Part shown: positions 43,965-51,818 of the stretch, in pieces
Layout of the letters: every line of letters starts with the position of its first letter
Numbering within the stretch: the stretch's first letter is position 1
From: an uncultured Roseiflexaceae bacterium
GTDB taxonomy: Bacteria > Chloroflexota > Chloroflexia > Chloroflexales > Roseiflexaceae
DNA length: 57,841 nt
Assembly: GCA_937988885.1 (NCBI GenBank)
Contig: CALKHR010000021.1
Coordinates: 1 to 57,841 of the forward strand
Direction: 5' to 3'
Notes under the pieces: model-generated
Databases searched by the model: none
Told to the model about the DNA's origin: nothing
The model's input: only the letters and a program-made list of their open reading frames with translations
Made by a program: the position numbers and the translations under genes

Positions 43965-45626
43965 ATGCTCGAAACGACCACCGCAACAACGTTTGTGCCG
44001 GGCACAAACCTGAAAGGCCAGGTGGCTGGGGCGAATTGGAGCTTTCTGCTGCCATCGCTCGAATTGCGACGTATCCTTCACGTTGGTCTGCCCTCGCAGC
44101 CAGCGCTCACCACGCTGGCTCGGCTCAGCCGCGAAGTGCTGGTGCTGTGCAGTACCCCGAAGCAAGTGCATATGCTGAATGTGCTGCGCCAGCCCGCCGA
44201 ACTCGCCCATGTGCAGCCGCTCATCGCGAAGAACTGGAACGAGCTGCCGCTGGCCGAGGGGAGCGTGGACCTGCTCGTAATCAACAGCCCCACGTATCCG
44301 CAGCCTGTGGCCCATTTGCTGCGCCTGCTGGCGGAAGATGGCACCGTGGTCTTTCCAAACGGTAATCCGCAATTGTCCAGCACGTTCGCTGGCAGTATGC
44401 AGCAGTTTTGGCTCACGCCGTTGCAGGGTGAGATGCAAACGGCGGTGCCGATCCAGGATCAACAGACGATCGATTATTTTCTGCGCAACTCGCTCTACAG
44501 CAACAGCATCAAGTTGCGCCCGTTCAAGCGGCTCGAACGCGTTATCAACGCACGCATCGCTCGCCTGCAGCGCCGCAAAGGTGCCATCGCCGCGCAGCCT
44601 GCGGTCGGCCTCGATCAAGGGCCGCCGCGCTATCTGCGCCAGTTGGCCGCTCAATCGGGCCTCAATATCGATGCGTACCACTGGGGCTTGGCGGCCCACG
44701 GCGAGTACACTTCCCGCAAGGTGCTGTTCTTCCTGTTCGCGCCGGGCAGCAAGACACCCACCGCGATCGTCAAGATGACCCGCGCGCCGGAACTGAATCG
44801 GCGACTCGAGAACGAGCAGCGCGCCCTGACGATGCTGCAGCAGCGCGGGCTGAGCGACCCGGAGGTGCTGCCGCAGGTGCTGTTCGCTGGGCACCACGGC
44901 AATCTGGCCATCGTGGGCGAATCGATCGTGGAGGGCGTGCCGTTCCGCCAGCGCACCGATCACTCTGCCAACTGCCGCTACCTGCACGCGGCGATCGATT
45001 GGTTGACCGACCTCGCCAGCGCCACAGCCGATCATCACCACGCGACACCGTTGCAGGTGTCCGAGACGCTCGAAGGGCTGTTCCGCCGTTTCTGCGAGAT
45101 CTACGAGATCACGCCCGGCCACCGCGCGCTGCTGCTGGAGCAACTCCGCATCATCGCTGGCAGTCAGCAGAGCTTCCCGCTGGTGTTCCAGCATGGCGAT
45201 CCCGGCACGTGGAACTTGTTCGCCACGCCGAACGGAAAAGCGGCTTTCCTCGATTGGGAAGCCTTCGAACAGCACGGCATGCCGCTCTGGGACCTGTTCT
45301 ACCTGATGCGCTCGTACAGCGTCGGCACGGCCCGCAAGGCTGGCATCAACGATTCGCTCAAGGGGTTCGAGCAGCAGTGGATGAGCGATACGCCACTGAA
45401 CGCCTATTTGGTGGGAGCCGTGCAGCACTACTGCGCCGAGATCGGCTTGGCACCCGCGTTGGTGGAGCCGCTGCTCTACACCTGTTGGATGCACCGTTCA
45501 CTGAAAGAAGCCACGCGCCTGCCCACTCGTCGGCTTGAACAGGGGCACTACGTGAATCTGTTGCGCCTGTGCCTCGATCGCCGCACAGTGCCGGCCTTCG
45601 CGCGTTTGTTTTCGTTCGACGGGTAA
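43965..45626 (+). CDS. Methyltransferase-like / APH-type kinase fusion
   Basis: 553 residues. The first 180 look like a stripped Rossmann methyltransferase (WSFLLPSLELRRILHVG..., LPLAEGSVDLLVINSP, LRLLAEDGTVVFPNGNP); the glycine-rich SAM loop is poor, so it may be inactive. The rest (about 230-540) is an aminoglycoside/choline-kinase-like fold: KMTRAPELNRRLENEQRALTMLQQRG (Lys and Glu), VFQHGDPGTWNLF near 407 (Brenner HGDxxxxN) and AFLDWEAFEQHGMPLWD (metal Asp). It should phosphorylate a hydroxyl of a sugar, lipid or small alcohol. ATG 43965 behind AAGGGG. The same two parts occur unfused 3 kb downstream. Confidence 0.85.
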   Translation: MLETTTATTFVPGTNLKGQVAGANWSFLLPSLELRRILHVGLPSQPALTTLARLSREVLVLCSTPKQVHMLNVLRQPAELAHVQPLIAKNWNELPLAEGSVDLLVINSPTYPQPVAHLLRLLAEDGTVVFPNGNPQLSSTFAGSMQQFWLTPLQGEMQTAVPIQDQQTIDYFLRNSLYSNSIKLRPFKRLERVINARIARLQRRKGAIAAQPAVGLDQGPPRYLRQLAAQSGLNIDAYHWGLAAHGEYTSRKVLFFLFAPGSKTPTAIVKMTRAPELNRRLENEQRALTMLQQRGLSDPEVLPQVLFAGHHGNLAIVGESIVEGVPFRQRTDHSANCRYLHAAIDWLTDLASATADHHHATPLQVSETLEGLFRRFCEIYEITPGHRALLLEQLRIIAGSQQSFPLVFQHGDPGTWNLFATPNGKAAFLDWEAFEQHGMPLWDLFYLMRSYSVGTARKAGINDSLKGFEQQWMSDTPLNAYLVGAVQHYCAEIGLAPALVEPLLYTCWMHRSLKEATRLPTRRLEQGHYVNLLRLCLDRRTVPAFARLFSFDG

Positions 45627-45661
45627 CTTGTGGGTTGCCCGCGCTGTTTGTTGAGGCTCGT

Positions 45662-46801
45662 ATGACCTATTCCAACGGCCAACATCCCACCGTCGATTTC
45701 GATTTACACGGTTTGGTCGGTGTCCGCCTGATCGGGGCGACCCAACGCGAGGTGAATGCGGTCGGTCGCCAGCTCGGGCCGATCCAACGACCGCTCAACC
45801 GCGATCCCGATATCACCATCCGTTTTGTTGATCGACTGACGACCTCATCGCCGCTGCGCTATTTGGGCGTGGACGATGCGGCGTTCACCGATGATGCGTT
45901 CCTGGTGCTACGCAGCAAGCATAAGGCTCGCGCGAAAGTGCAGATCCCGTTCGAGCAGATCGGCGGGCCGTGCGAGATCGTGTGTGAGCGTGGCTTGCCC
46001 GCCGTCCCGCTGCTGATCCCGATCATCAACCTGACGGTGCTGAGCAAGGGCGCGCTGCCGCTGCACGCCGCCGCCTTCAACTACAAGGGTGTGGGTGTGC
46101 TGGCGACGGGTTGGTCGAAGGGCGGCAAGACCGAGACGCTGCTCTCCTTCACCAGCCACGGTGCCGAGTACGTCGGCGACGAGTGGATCTACCTGACCGC
46201 TGATGGCTCAACGATGTACGGCATCCCCGAGCCGTTGCACATTTGGGACTGGCATTTCGAGCACTTGCCGCACTACTGGAAGCTCACCAAGCCCAGCGAG
46301 CGCATTCGCATTCGTGCGGTGCAGTTGATGGCGCGCGTGGCAGAGCGAGTGCTGCCCGCCAAGATCAGGCCGCGCGTCCTGCCGCTGATCAAGGGCCAGT
46401 TGTTCGTGCATATGCCGCCACAACGCCTGTTCGGCCAGCGCATCACGCCGATGACGGGACGGCCTGAGCTGTTGATCTTCGTGGCCAGCCACGAGACGCC
46501 CGACATCACCATCAAGCCGATCGACCCACAGGAACTGGCCCAGCGCATGGTCTTCTCGCTGCAGGAAGAACGCATGCCGTTTATGTCGTATTACTGGAAA
46601 TTCAGATTCGCGTTCCCGGAGCGCTCGAACGCCTTTATCGAAGGGTGCGAGGTGCTCGAACGCGAGGTACTAAGCCGTGTGTTCGCGAACAAACAGACCT
46701 TCGCGGTGTATCATCCCTATCCGTTCGCGATTCCGCGTCTGTTCGATACGATCAGTCCACTGCTCAACGAAGCCGTCGATACAACAGCATCTCACCGCTA
46801 A
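45662..46801 (+). CDS. HprK-like P-loop kinase of the EPS locus
   Basis: 379 residues. The central region resembles the C-terminal kinase domain of HPr kinase/phosphorylase: LPLHAAAFNYKGVGVLATGWSKGGKTETLLSFTSHGAEYVGDEWIYL, with Walker A GWSKGGKT near 149 and the Asp-Glu after the next strand. No HPr-recognition N-domain and no HPr gene nearby. Relatives called HprK-related kinases occur in exosortase-type EPS loci, and others phosphorylate lasso peptides, so the substrate may be a glycan carrier or a small peptide rather than HPr. ATG 45662 with GAGG upstream; 35 bases after the previous gene. Confidence 0.85.
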   Translation: MTYSNGQHPTVDFDLHGLVGVRLIGATQREVNAVGRQLGPIQRPLNRDPDITIRFVDRLTTSSPLRYLGVDDAAFTDDAFLVLRSKHKARAKVQIPFEQIGGPCEIVCERGLPAVPLLIPIINLTVLSKGALPLHAAAFNYKGVGVLATGWSKGGKTETLLSFTSHGAEYVGDEWIYLTADGSTMYGIPEPLHIWDWHFEHLPHYWKLTKPSERIRIRAVQLMARVAERVLPAKIRPRVLPLIKGQLFVHMPPQRLFGQRITPMTGRPELLIFVASHETPDITIKPIDPQELAQRMVFSLQEERMPFMSYYWKFRFAFPERSNAFIEGCEVLEREVLSRVFANKQTFAVYHPYPFAIPRLFDTISPLLNEAVDTTASHR

Positions 46802-46916
46802 GTCGGTCCGTGCCGCGTGAGCACGCTTTTGTGAGGCATCACAAGCGCCTGCAGCGCTCGAGCTTCGCTTCGTCACATCGTTGTGCGTATCGGCATCCCG
46901 CCAAAGGAGCGTATCT

Positions 46917-47549
46917 GTGAACACTCAGCTTAATCCATTGTCCGCCCACGACCAAGACGCGCTGCTCCAAGCTTCGCGCAGGGTCGATTGGCGCTTTCTG
47001 CTGCCGAATCCAAACCTCGATCAAGTGGCGCTGATCGGCTCCACCTCCGATGCGCATGCTGAATCGCTTCGCTTATTCAGCACGCAACTCAGCATCTACG
47101 AGACGCCCAGCACCGCCAAGCCCTTCCAGAATCTGGTGGTGCTGACATCGCCCTCGCTCCAGCAACTTCGTGCAGCCGCAGCGCTGGTGCAGCCAGGCGG
47201 TTGGCTGTATATCGAGGCGAAGGGCTTGCTCTGGCCGAAGCACTGGAAGGCGTTGTTCAAGGGCACATCGCTGCGCTGTGTGGCCGAGTATCAGCGGGTG
47301 CTGACCAAACTCGGCTTCGGCAACAGCAGCGCGTACTGGCACTGGCCGAACTTCGAGGCGAGCACGCGGCTCATCCCGCTCGACGACCGCTCCGCCCAGG
47401 CCCGCGCCTTCCATCAAGAGCGCGCAGGACTCGCCGCGAAGCTTCAATCGCTCGGCGGCGCACTCCTGGCACACAGTGGCATTTTGTCGCAGATCGTGCC
47501 ATTCTTCAGTGTGCTTGCGCAGCGTCTCGAAACCGAATCTTCCAACTGA
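46917..47549 (+). CDS. Free-standing methyltransferase-like protein
   Basis: 210 residues, homologous to the N-terminal part of the fusion protein at 43965: RRVDWRFLLPNPNLDQVALIG aligns with GANWSFLLPSLELRRILHVG, and LVQPGGWLYIEAKG with LLAEDGTVVFPNGN. It has no clear SAM-binding glycine loop, so catalytic activity is doubtful; binding or adaptor function is possible. GTG start at 46917 chosen for AAAGGAG seven bases upstream; no upstream ATG is supported. The kinase partner follows 172 bases later as a separate gene. Confidence 0.72.
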   Translation: MNTQLNPLSAHDQDALLQASRRVDWRFLLPNPNLDQVALIGSTSDAHAESLRLFSTQLSIYETPSTAKPFQNLVVLTSPSLQQLRAAAALVQPGGWLYIEAKGLLWPKHWKALFKGTSLRCVAEYQRVLTKLGFGNSSAYWHWPNFEASTRLIPLDDRSAQARAFHQERAGLAAKLQSLGGALLAHSGILSQIVPFFSVLAQRLETESSN

Positions 47550-47721
47550 ATGAATAAAGTGTCATTTTTGCTGTGAATCGAAATACCAATTATTCATCTG
47601 AACCTTCTATCATTCGCGCTGAATGCACACCATTGACACAGACGCTGTTTTTTCGCTTCAGGTGCACTACGACGCTACTGTGCATTGATCTGCACGCATT
47701 TGTTGGGATAAGGAACTCAGC

Positions 47722-48792
47722 GTGAATAGTGTGCTCACCTTTTTGCAACAGAATCAGCACCGTCTTGAGCTCGCGCGCTATGGTGTCACAGGGCCACTCA
47801 CCAGCATCGTCCTCACACCTCGTTTTCGTGCTTCAAGCCACGTGGTTTTTTTGATTATGAACAAAGGCAGCCGCGTCCCGCAGTTGGTCGCCAAAATCCC
47901 GCGTTTGGCCCACGCGACCGCCAGCATCGAGCGCGAGGTTGCTAGCCTGCGAGCCGTGCAAGCGCTGCGCCCCAAGGGTTTCGATTCGATCCCCCGCATC
48001 GTCGCTTTTGAGCCGTACTGCGGCTACCCGCTGCTGGTCGAGACAGCGTTGATCGGCAGCCCACTCGATCCGCCGACGGTGCGCCGCAATCTCGCGCAGA
48101 GTTGCGCCACAGTGATCGATTGGCTGGTCGGGCTGCAATACTCGGGTGAGCCAAAGACTGATCCCACGTGGTTCGCGCAACAGGCCGAACAGCCGCTCAC
48201 CACCTTCGCCAACATCTTCCCGCTCACCGACGACGAGCGGGAATTGTTGCAGCGCACCCAGGAGCAGATCGCACCGCTGCGCGATATGGCGCTGCCGCAG
48301 GTGTTCGAGCACGGCGACCTGAGCCATCCCAATATTCTGCTGCTGACCAATGGTGAGCTTGGCGTGGTCGATTGGGAGTTGGCGGAGCCGCATGGCGTCC
48401 CAGCCTACGATTTGTTTATGTTCCTGATCTACGCCGCCTTCGCACGACACAACGCCCGAACAAACGAGGCGTACCGCAGTGCGTTCTACAGCGCGTTCTT
48501 CGGGCCGAACGCTTGGGCCACACCGCATGTCGAGACGTATGCGGCACGCATCGGCCTGCCCATCGAGTCGCTCACGCCGCTGCTCGTGCTCAGCCTCGCG
48601 CGCTACGTGGCGAAGTTGCTGTTGCGCTTGGGCGACGCCGATACCACCGCAGAACCTGCGCCCATCGAGCAGACGACCGCCGATTGGCTGCGCGCCAATC
48701 GCTACTATACCCTGTGGCGCGATTGTGTGACGAATCTGCACGAGTTGGCCTGGCCCGCAGCGCCAACGTTAACGATGCCCAGGAGCTATTAA
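47722..48792 (+). CDS. Free-standing APH/choline-kinase-like phosphotransferase
   Basis: 356 residues. Kinase N-lobe with VVFLIMNKGSRVPQLVAKIPR (Lys) and SIEREVASLRAVQAL (Glu); catalytic loop VFEHGDLSHPNILLL near residue 197 and VVDWELAEPHGVPAYDLFMFLIY with the metal Asp. The HGD/DWE pair matches the fused kinase at 43965. Substrate unknown. GTG start with AAGGA upstream; its stop codon abuts the ATG of the next gene (TAA-ATG), which implies coupled translation with the GT4. The 172 bases before it are AT-rich and show no good promoter. Confidence 0.85.
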   Translation: MNSVLTFLQQNQHRLELARYGVTGPLTSIVLTPRFRASSHVVFLIMNKGSRVPQLVAKIPRLAHATASIEREVASLRAVQALRPKGFDSIPRIVAFEPYCGYPLLVETALIGSPLDPPTVRRNLAQSCATVIDWLVGLQYSGEPKTDPTWFAQQAEQPLTTFANIFPLTDDERELLQRTQEQIAPLRDMALPQVFEHGDLSHPNILLLTNGELGVVDWELAEPHGVPAYDLFMFLIYAAFARHNARTNEAYRSAFYSAFFGPNAWATPHVETYAARIGLPIESLTPLLVLSLARYVAKLLLRLGDADTTAEPAPIEQTTADWLRANRYYTLWRDCVTNLHELAWPAAPTLTMPRSY

Positions 48793-49989
48793 ATGCGCAT
48801 TCTCTATGTGACCAATGGCTTTCCTTTTCCGCTCACAAGTGGGTATTTACGCCATTATTTTTTGATCAAAGAACTTTCCCAGCAGCACGAGATCACGCTG
48901 CTCTCGATCGTTGGCGCAACCTTCACTGCCGAGCATGCCGAAGCGATGAAGCCCTACACCGAGCAGGTGTTCACCTTCCTTTCCAGCAGCAAAAGCGGCT
49001 CGCTGAAGCGCAAGGCGATCAATCGGCTACGCTCGCTCGTGCGCACCAACCCCACTGTGGAGCAGATGAGCCAAACGATCGCGCGCCTCACCAGCGAGAG
49101 CGACTACGATGCGGTGCTGTTCAGCGGCAAACGCGCCTACGCAGCCATCAAGCAACTGCGCGATATACCCTTGGTGATCGATATGTGCGATGCGACTTCG
49201 ATGAAGATTCGCGGCAACATGCGCCACGCTCGGCTCACCAAGATGCCGCTGCTGCTGCTCGATTATGTGCAGGTGCGCAACGCCGAGCGCACAATGATGA
49301 ACAACGCCGCCCACATGCTGTTCGCCTCGGTCCGCGACCGCGATGCGTTGGTCGGGCGAACGGAGCGTGCCACGGTGGTGCCCAACGGCGTCGACACCGA
49401 GTTCTGGCAGCGCCGCTCGCGCACGCGCGGGCCGAACCGGGTTGTGTTCACGGGCGCGATGGATTACCCGCCGAACGTGGACGCGGCGCTGTATCTGATC
49501 AACGAGATTATGCCGCTGGTGCGCCAGAAGTTCCCCGATGCCGAGGTGCAGATCGTGGGGCGCGACCCGACGCCGCCACTCAAGCGCGCTGGCCAACAGC
49601 CCGGCGTCACGGTGACGGGTTTTGTGGATGATGTGCGCCCGTACCTCGAACAGGCCACCGTCTTTGCCGCGCCGCTCCGCTTCGGTGCGGGCATCCAGAA
49701 CAAGTTGCTGGAGGCGCTGGCGATGGAGACGCCCGTGGTGGCCTCGCCGCTGGCCGCCGATGGTCTGCGCACTGAGCAGGGCGAACAACCGCCCGTGCAG
49801 ATCAGCCGCAACGCGCAGGAGTTCGCGGAGCGGATCTGCCAGCAACTCGCCGCGCACGCCACCAACGACGCGCCGTTCGCCGAGGGGCGCCAATTCGTCG
49901 AGCGCCATTTTGTGTGGCGCAGAAGCGGCCAAAAACTCGATCAAGTCTTTAACCGCGTCGCTAACGTGGTCAAACACGAAGGTAGATAA
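48793..49989 (+). CDS. Glycosyltransferase family 4 (second in locus)
   Basis: 398 residues, GT-B. N-terminus MRILYVTNGFPFPLTSGYLRHYFLIKELSQQHEITLLSI; C-terminal nucleotide-sugar domain NRVVFTGAMDYPPNVDAALYLINEIMPLV, VPNGVDTEFW and a short EX7E-like region GIQNKLLEALAMETPVVASPLAADGL. Layout and the VFTGAMDYPPNVDA motif are like the TIGR03087/Stp1 glycosyltransferases of exosortase-associated EPS loci; that assignment is from memory. Directly abuts the kinase gene upstream and is followed after 3 bases by the thymidylate-kinase-like gene. Confidence 0.92.
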   Translation: MRILYVTNGFPFPLTSGYLRHYFLIKELSQQHEITLLSIVGATFTAEHAEAMKPYTEQVFTFLSSSKSGSLKRKAINRLRSLVRTNPTVEQMSQTIARLTSESDYDAVLFSGKRAYAAIKQLRDIPLVIDMCDATSMKIRGNMRHARLTKMPLLLLDYVQVRNAERTMMNNAAHMLFASVRDRDALVGRTERATVVPNGVDTEFWQRRSRTRGPNRVVFTGAMDYPPNVDAALYLINEIMPLVRQKFPDAEVQIVGRDPTPPLKRAGQQPGVTVTGFVDDVRPYLEQATVFAAPLRFGAGIQNKLLEALAMETPVVASPLAADGLRTEQGEQPPVQISRNAQEFAERICQQLAAHATNDAPFAEGRQFVERHFVWRRSGQKLDQVFNRVANVVKHEGR

Positions 49990-49992
49990 AGC

Positions 49993-50712
49993 ATGTTTAC
50001 AATCGCACTGATCGGGCCGGATGGCGCAGGCAAGACGACGATTGGCCGTCGGCTGGAGCACGCGCTGCCATTGCCTGTCAAATATGTCTATATGGGTGTG
50101 AACTTCGAGGCCAGCAACATCATGCTGCCCACCACGCGCTTGGTGATGTGGTCGCGGCGCATTCGAGGCAAGCAGGTCAACATGGGTGGCCCGCCCGATC
50201 TCAGCAAGGCCAAACCCAAGCCGAAGGGTTTGATCAAGCGCGTCCTTGCGGCAGCGAAATCGAGTCTGCGGCTCGCGAATCAGATCAGCGAGGAGTGGTA
50301 TCGCCAACTGGTGGTGTGGAGTTACCAGCGCCGAAACTTCATCGTGCTGTTCGACCGCCACTTCTTCATCGACTACTACGCCAGCGATATCAGCGGCACC
50401 AACCCGCACGCCACGATCTTCAACCGCATCCACGGCTGGTTCCTCAAGCACCTGTACCCGCGCCCCGACCTGGTGATTATGCTCGATGCGCCCGCCGAGG
50501 TGCTCTACGCCCGCAAGCAGGAGGGTAGCGTCGAACTGCTCGAACGCCGCCGCCAAGACTACCTGCGCATCCGCAACGAGGTGCCGCGCTTCGCCGTGGT
50601 CGATGTCACGCGCAGCGAGGACGAGGTGGCCCGCGAGGTGACGGAACTGATCTGGAGCTACTACGAGAGCAAAACCGGCAACCGCGTCGCTGCCCGCAAT
50701 AGCCGCAGTTAA
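49993..50712 (+). CDS. Thymidylate-kinase-like P-loop kinase
   Basis: 239 residues. Walker A GPDGAGKTTIGRRL at residues 8-21, KYVYMGVNFEASNIMLPTTRL, an Asp-Arg (VLFDRHFFIDYYA) phosphate-site element, and LVIMLDAPAEVLYARKQEGSVELLERRRQDYL as lid. Paralogous to the kinase half of the fusion at 35938 (compare RYIYMGTNP and VLYQRKQEHSLAKLEQQRQHYL). True dTMP kinase is unlikely: the phosphate-donor/acceptor loops differ and the gene sits in an EPS operon. Could phosphorylate a sugar phosphate or polyprenol intermediate. Confidence 0.83.
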   Translation: MFTIALIGPDGAGKTTIGRRLEHALPLPVKYVYMGVNFEASNIMLPTTRLVMWSRRIRGKQVNMGGPPDLSKAKPKPKGLIKRVLAAAKSSLRLANQISEEWYRQLVVWSYQRRNFIVLFDRHFFIDYYASDISGTNPHATIFNRIHGWFLKHLYPRPDLVIMLDAPAEVLYARKQEGSVELLERRRQDYLRIRNEVPRFAVVDVTRSEDEVAREVTELIWSYYESKTGNRVAARNSRS

Positions 50713-50747
50713 TCGGCACGTGATGCCGTACGAGGAAGGGAACCACT

Positions 50748-51788
50748 GTGTTAAAACGTGTATCAGCCATCGCCACCGAGAACGCGATCTTCTCGCGCTT
50801 CGTGAGCGTGCTCGAAGCGGCTGACCAACGAGAACACAACTTGCTGCGGGTGCTAACCTACCACCGCGTCGATGAGCCTTCGGCACGCCCGAACCTCTAC
50901 CCTGGGCTGATCAGCGCCACGCCGGCCCTGTTCGAGCAGCAGATGCAGTACCTGGCCAGCAACTACCACGTGCTCAGCATGGCCGAATTGCTCGAAGCCC
51001 ACAGCCGCAACCGCGTGCTCCCGCCGCGCAGCGTGCTGATCACCTTCGACGACGCCTGCTGCGACTTCGCCGAACACGCTTGGCCCATCCTCAAGCGCTA
51101 CAACCTGCCTGTCACCGTGTTCGTGCCGACGGCCTTCCCCGATCAGCCGGAGCGCGTCTTCTGGTGGGATCAACTGTACCACGCGGTACACCTGACGCCG
51201 CGCCGCGACACGCTCGCCACGCCGCTAGGGCCGCAGCCGCTGCAGACCGCCAAACAGCGCGGGAATACCTTCAGATTGCTGAAAGACTACGTCAAAACCC
51301 TGCCGCACGAGGAGGCGATGGTGTGGGTCGAGCAGATCTGCGAGGAACTCGATGCCGGCAAGGTCGAGCACAATGTGCTGGGTTGGGACGCCCTGCGCGC
51401 ACTCGCCCGCGAAGGCGTGACGCTCGGCGCACACACCCAAACGCACCCGCTGGTGAACCGCGTCTCGCCCAAACAAGCCCACGCCGAAGCGCTCGGCTCG
51501 CTGCGCGACTTGGAGCACCAGATCGGTCAAGTGCTGCCGATCTTCGCCTACCCGAGCGGCGGCTTCAACGACGAGGTTGTGCAGATCTTAAAGCGCGCAG
51601 GCTTCCAGATGGCCTTCACCACCGAGTCAGGCATCAACGACATGGCCTCCGCCGACCCGCTGCGTATGCTGCGACTGAACATCGGGCGGCGCACCACACT
51701 GCCCGTCTTCCGCGCGCGGCTGCTGCCGTGGTCGCACTCGCTGGGGCGCTTGCGCAACCGCCTACGTGTCGCCCAGGCCGCTCATTAA
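50748..51788 (+). CDS. NodB-family polysaccharide deacetylase (EPS locus)
   Basis: 346 residues. NodB motifs: RVLTYHRVDEP upstream, motif 1 VLITFDDACCDF (Asp-Asp at about 99-100, Gly replaced by Ala), motif 2 LGAHTQTHPLV (two His near 230-234), motif 3 FAYPSGGFND. N-deacetylates GlcNAc/GalNAc-type sugars; no signal peptide is visible, so it may act in the cytoplasm on lipid-linked intermediates. GTG start at 50748 with GGAAGGG upstream. The free amine it would expose could be the acceptor for the ATP-grasp ligase encoded next. Confidence 0.9.
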   Translation: MLKRVSAIATENAIFSRFVSVLEAADQREHNLLRVLTYHRVDEPSARPNLYPGLISATPALFEQQMQYLASNYHVLSMAELLEAHSRNRVLPPRSVLITFDDACCDFAEHAWPILKRYNLPVTVFVPTAFPDQPERVFWWDQLYHAVHLTPRRDTLATPLGPQPLQTAKQRGNTFRLLKDYVKTLPHEEAMVWVEQICEELDAGKVEHNVLGWDALRALAREGVTLGAHTQTHPLVNRVSPKQAHAEALGSLRDLEHQIGQVLPIFAYPSGGFNDEVVQILKRAGFQMAFTTESGINDMASADPLRMLRLNIGRRTTLPVFRARLLPWSHSLGRLRNRLRVAQAAH

Positions 51789-51818
51789 CCGCCTTTGCGC
51801 ACAGAAGGAGTACGCATC

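Noticed and set aside
49993..50712. Housekeeping thymidylate kinase (tmk)
   Set aside because: EPS context, a paralogue within the same locus and atypical phosphate-acceptor loops argue against it.
49027..50886. 619-codon minus-strand frame across the GT4, kinase and deacetylase genes
   Set aside because: Antisense to three well-supported genes and without motifs.
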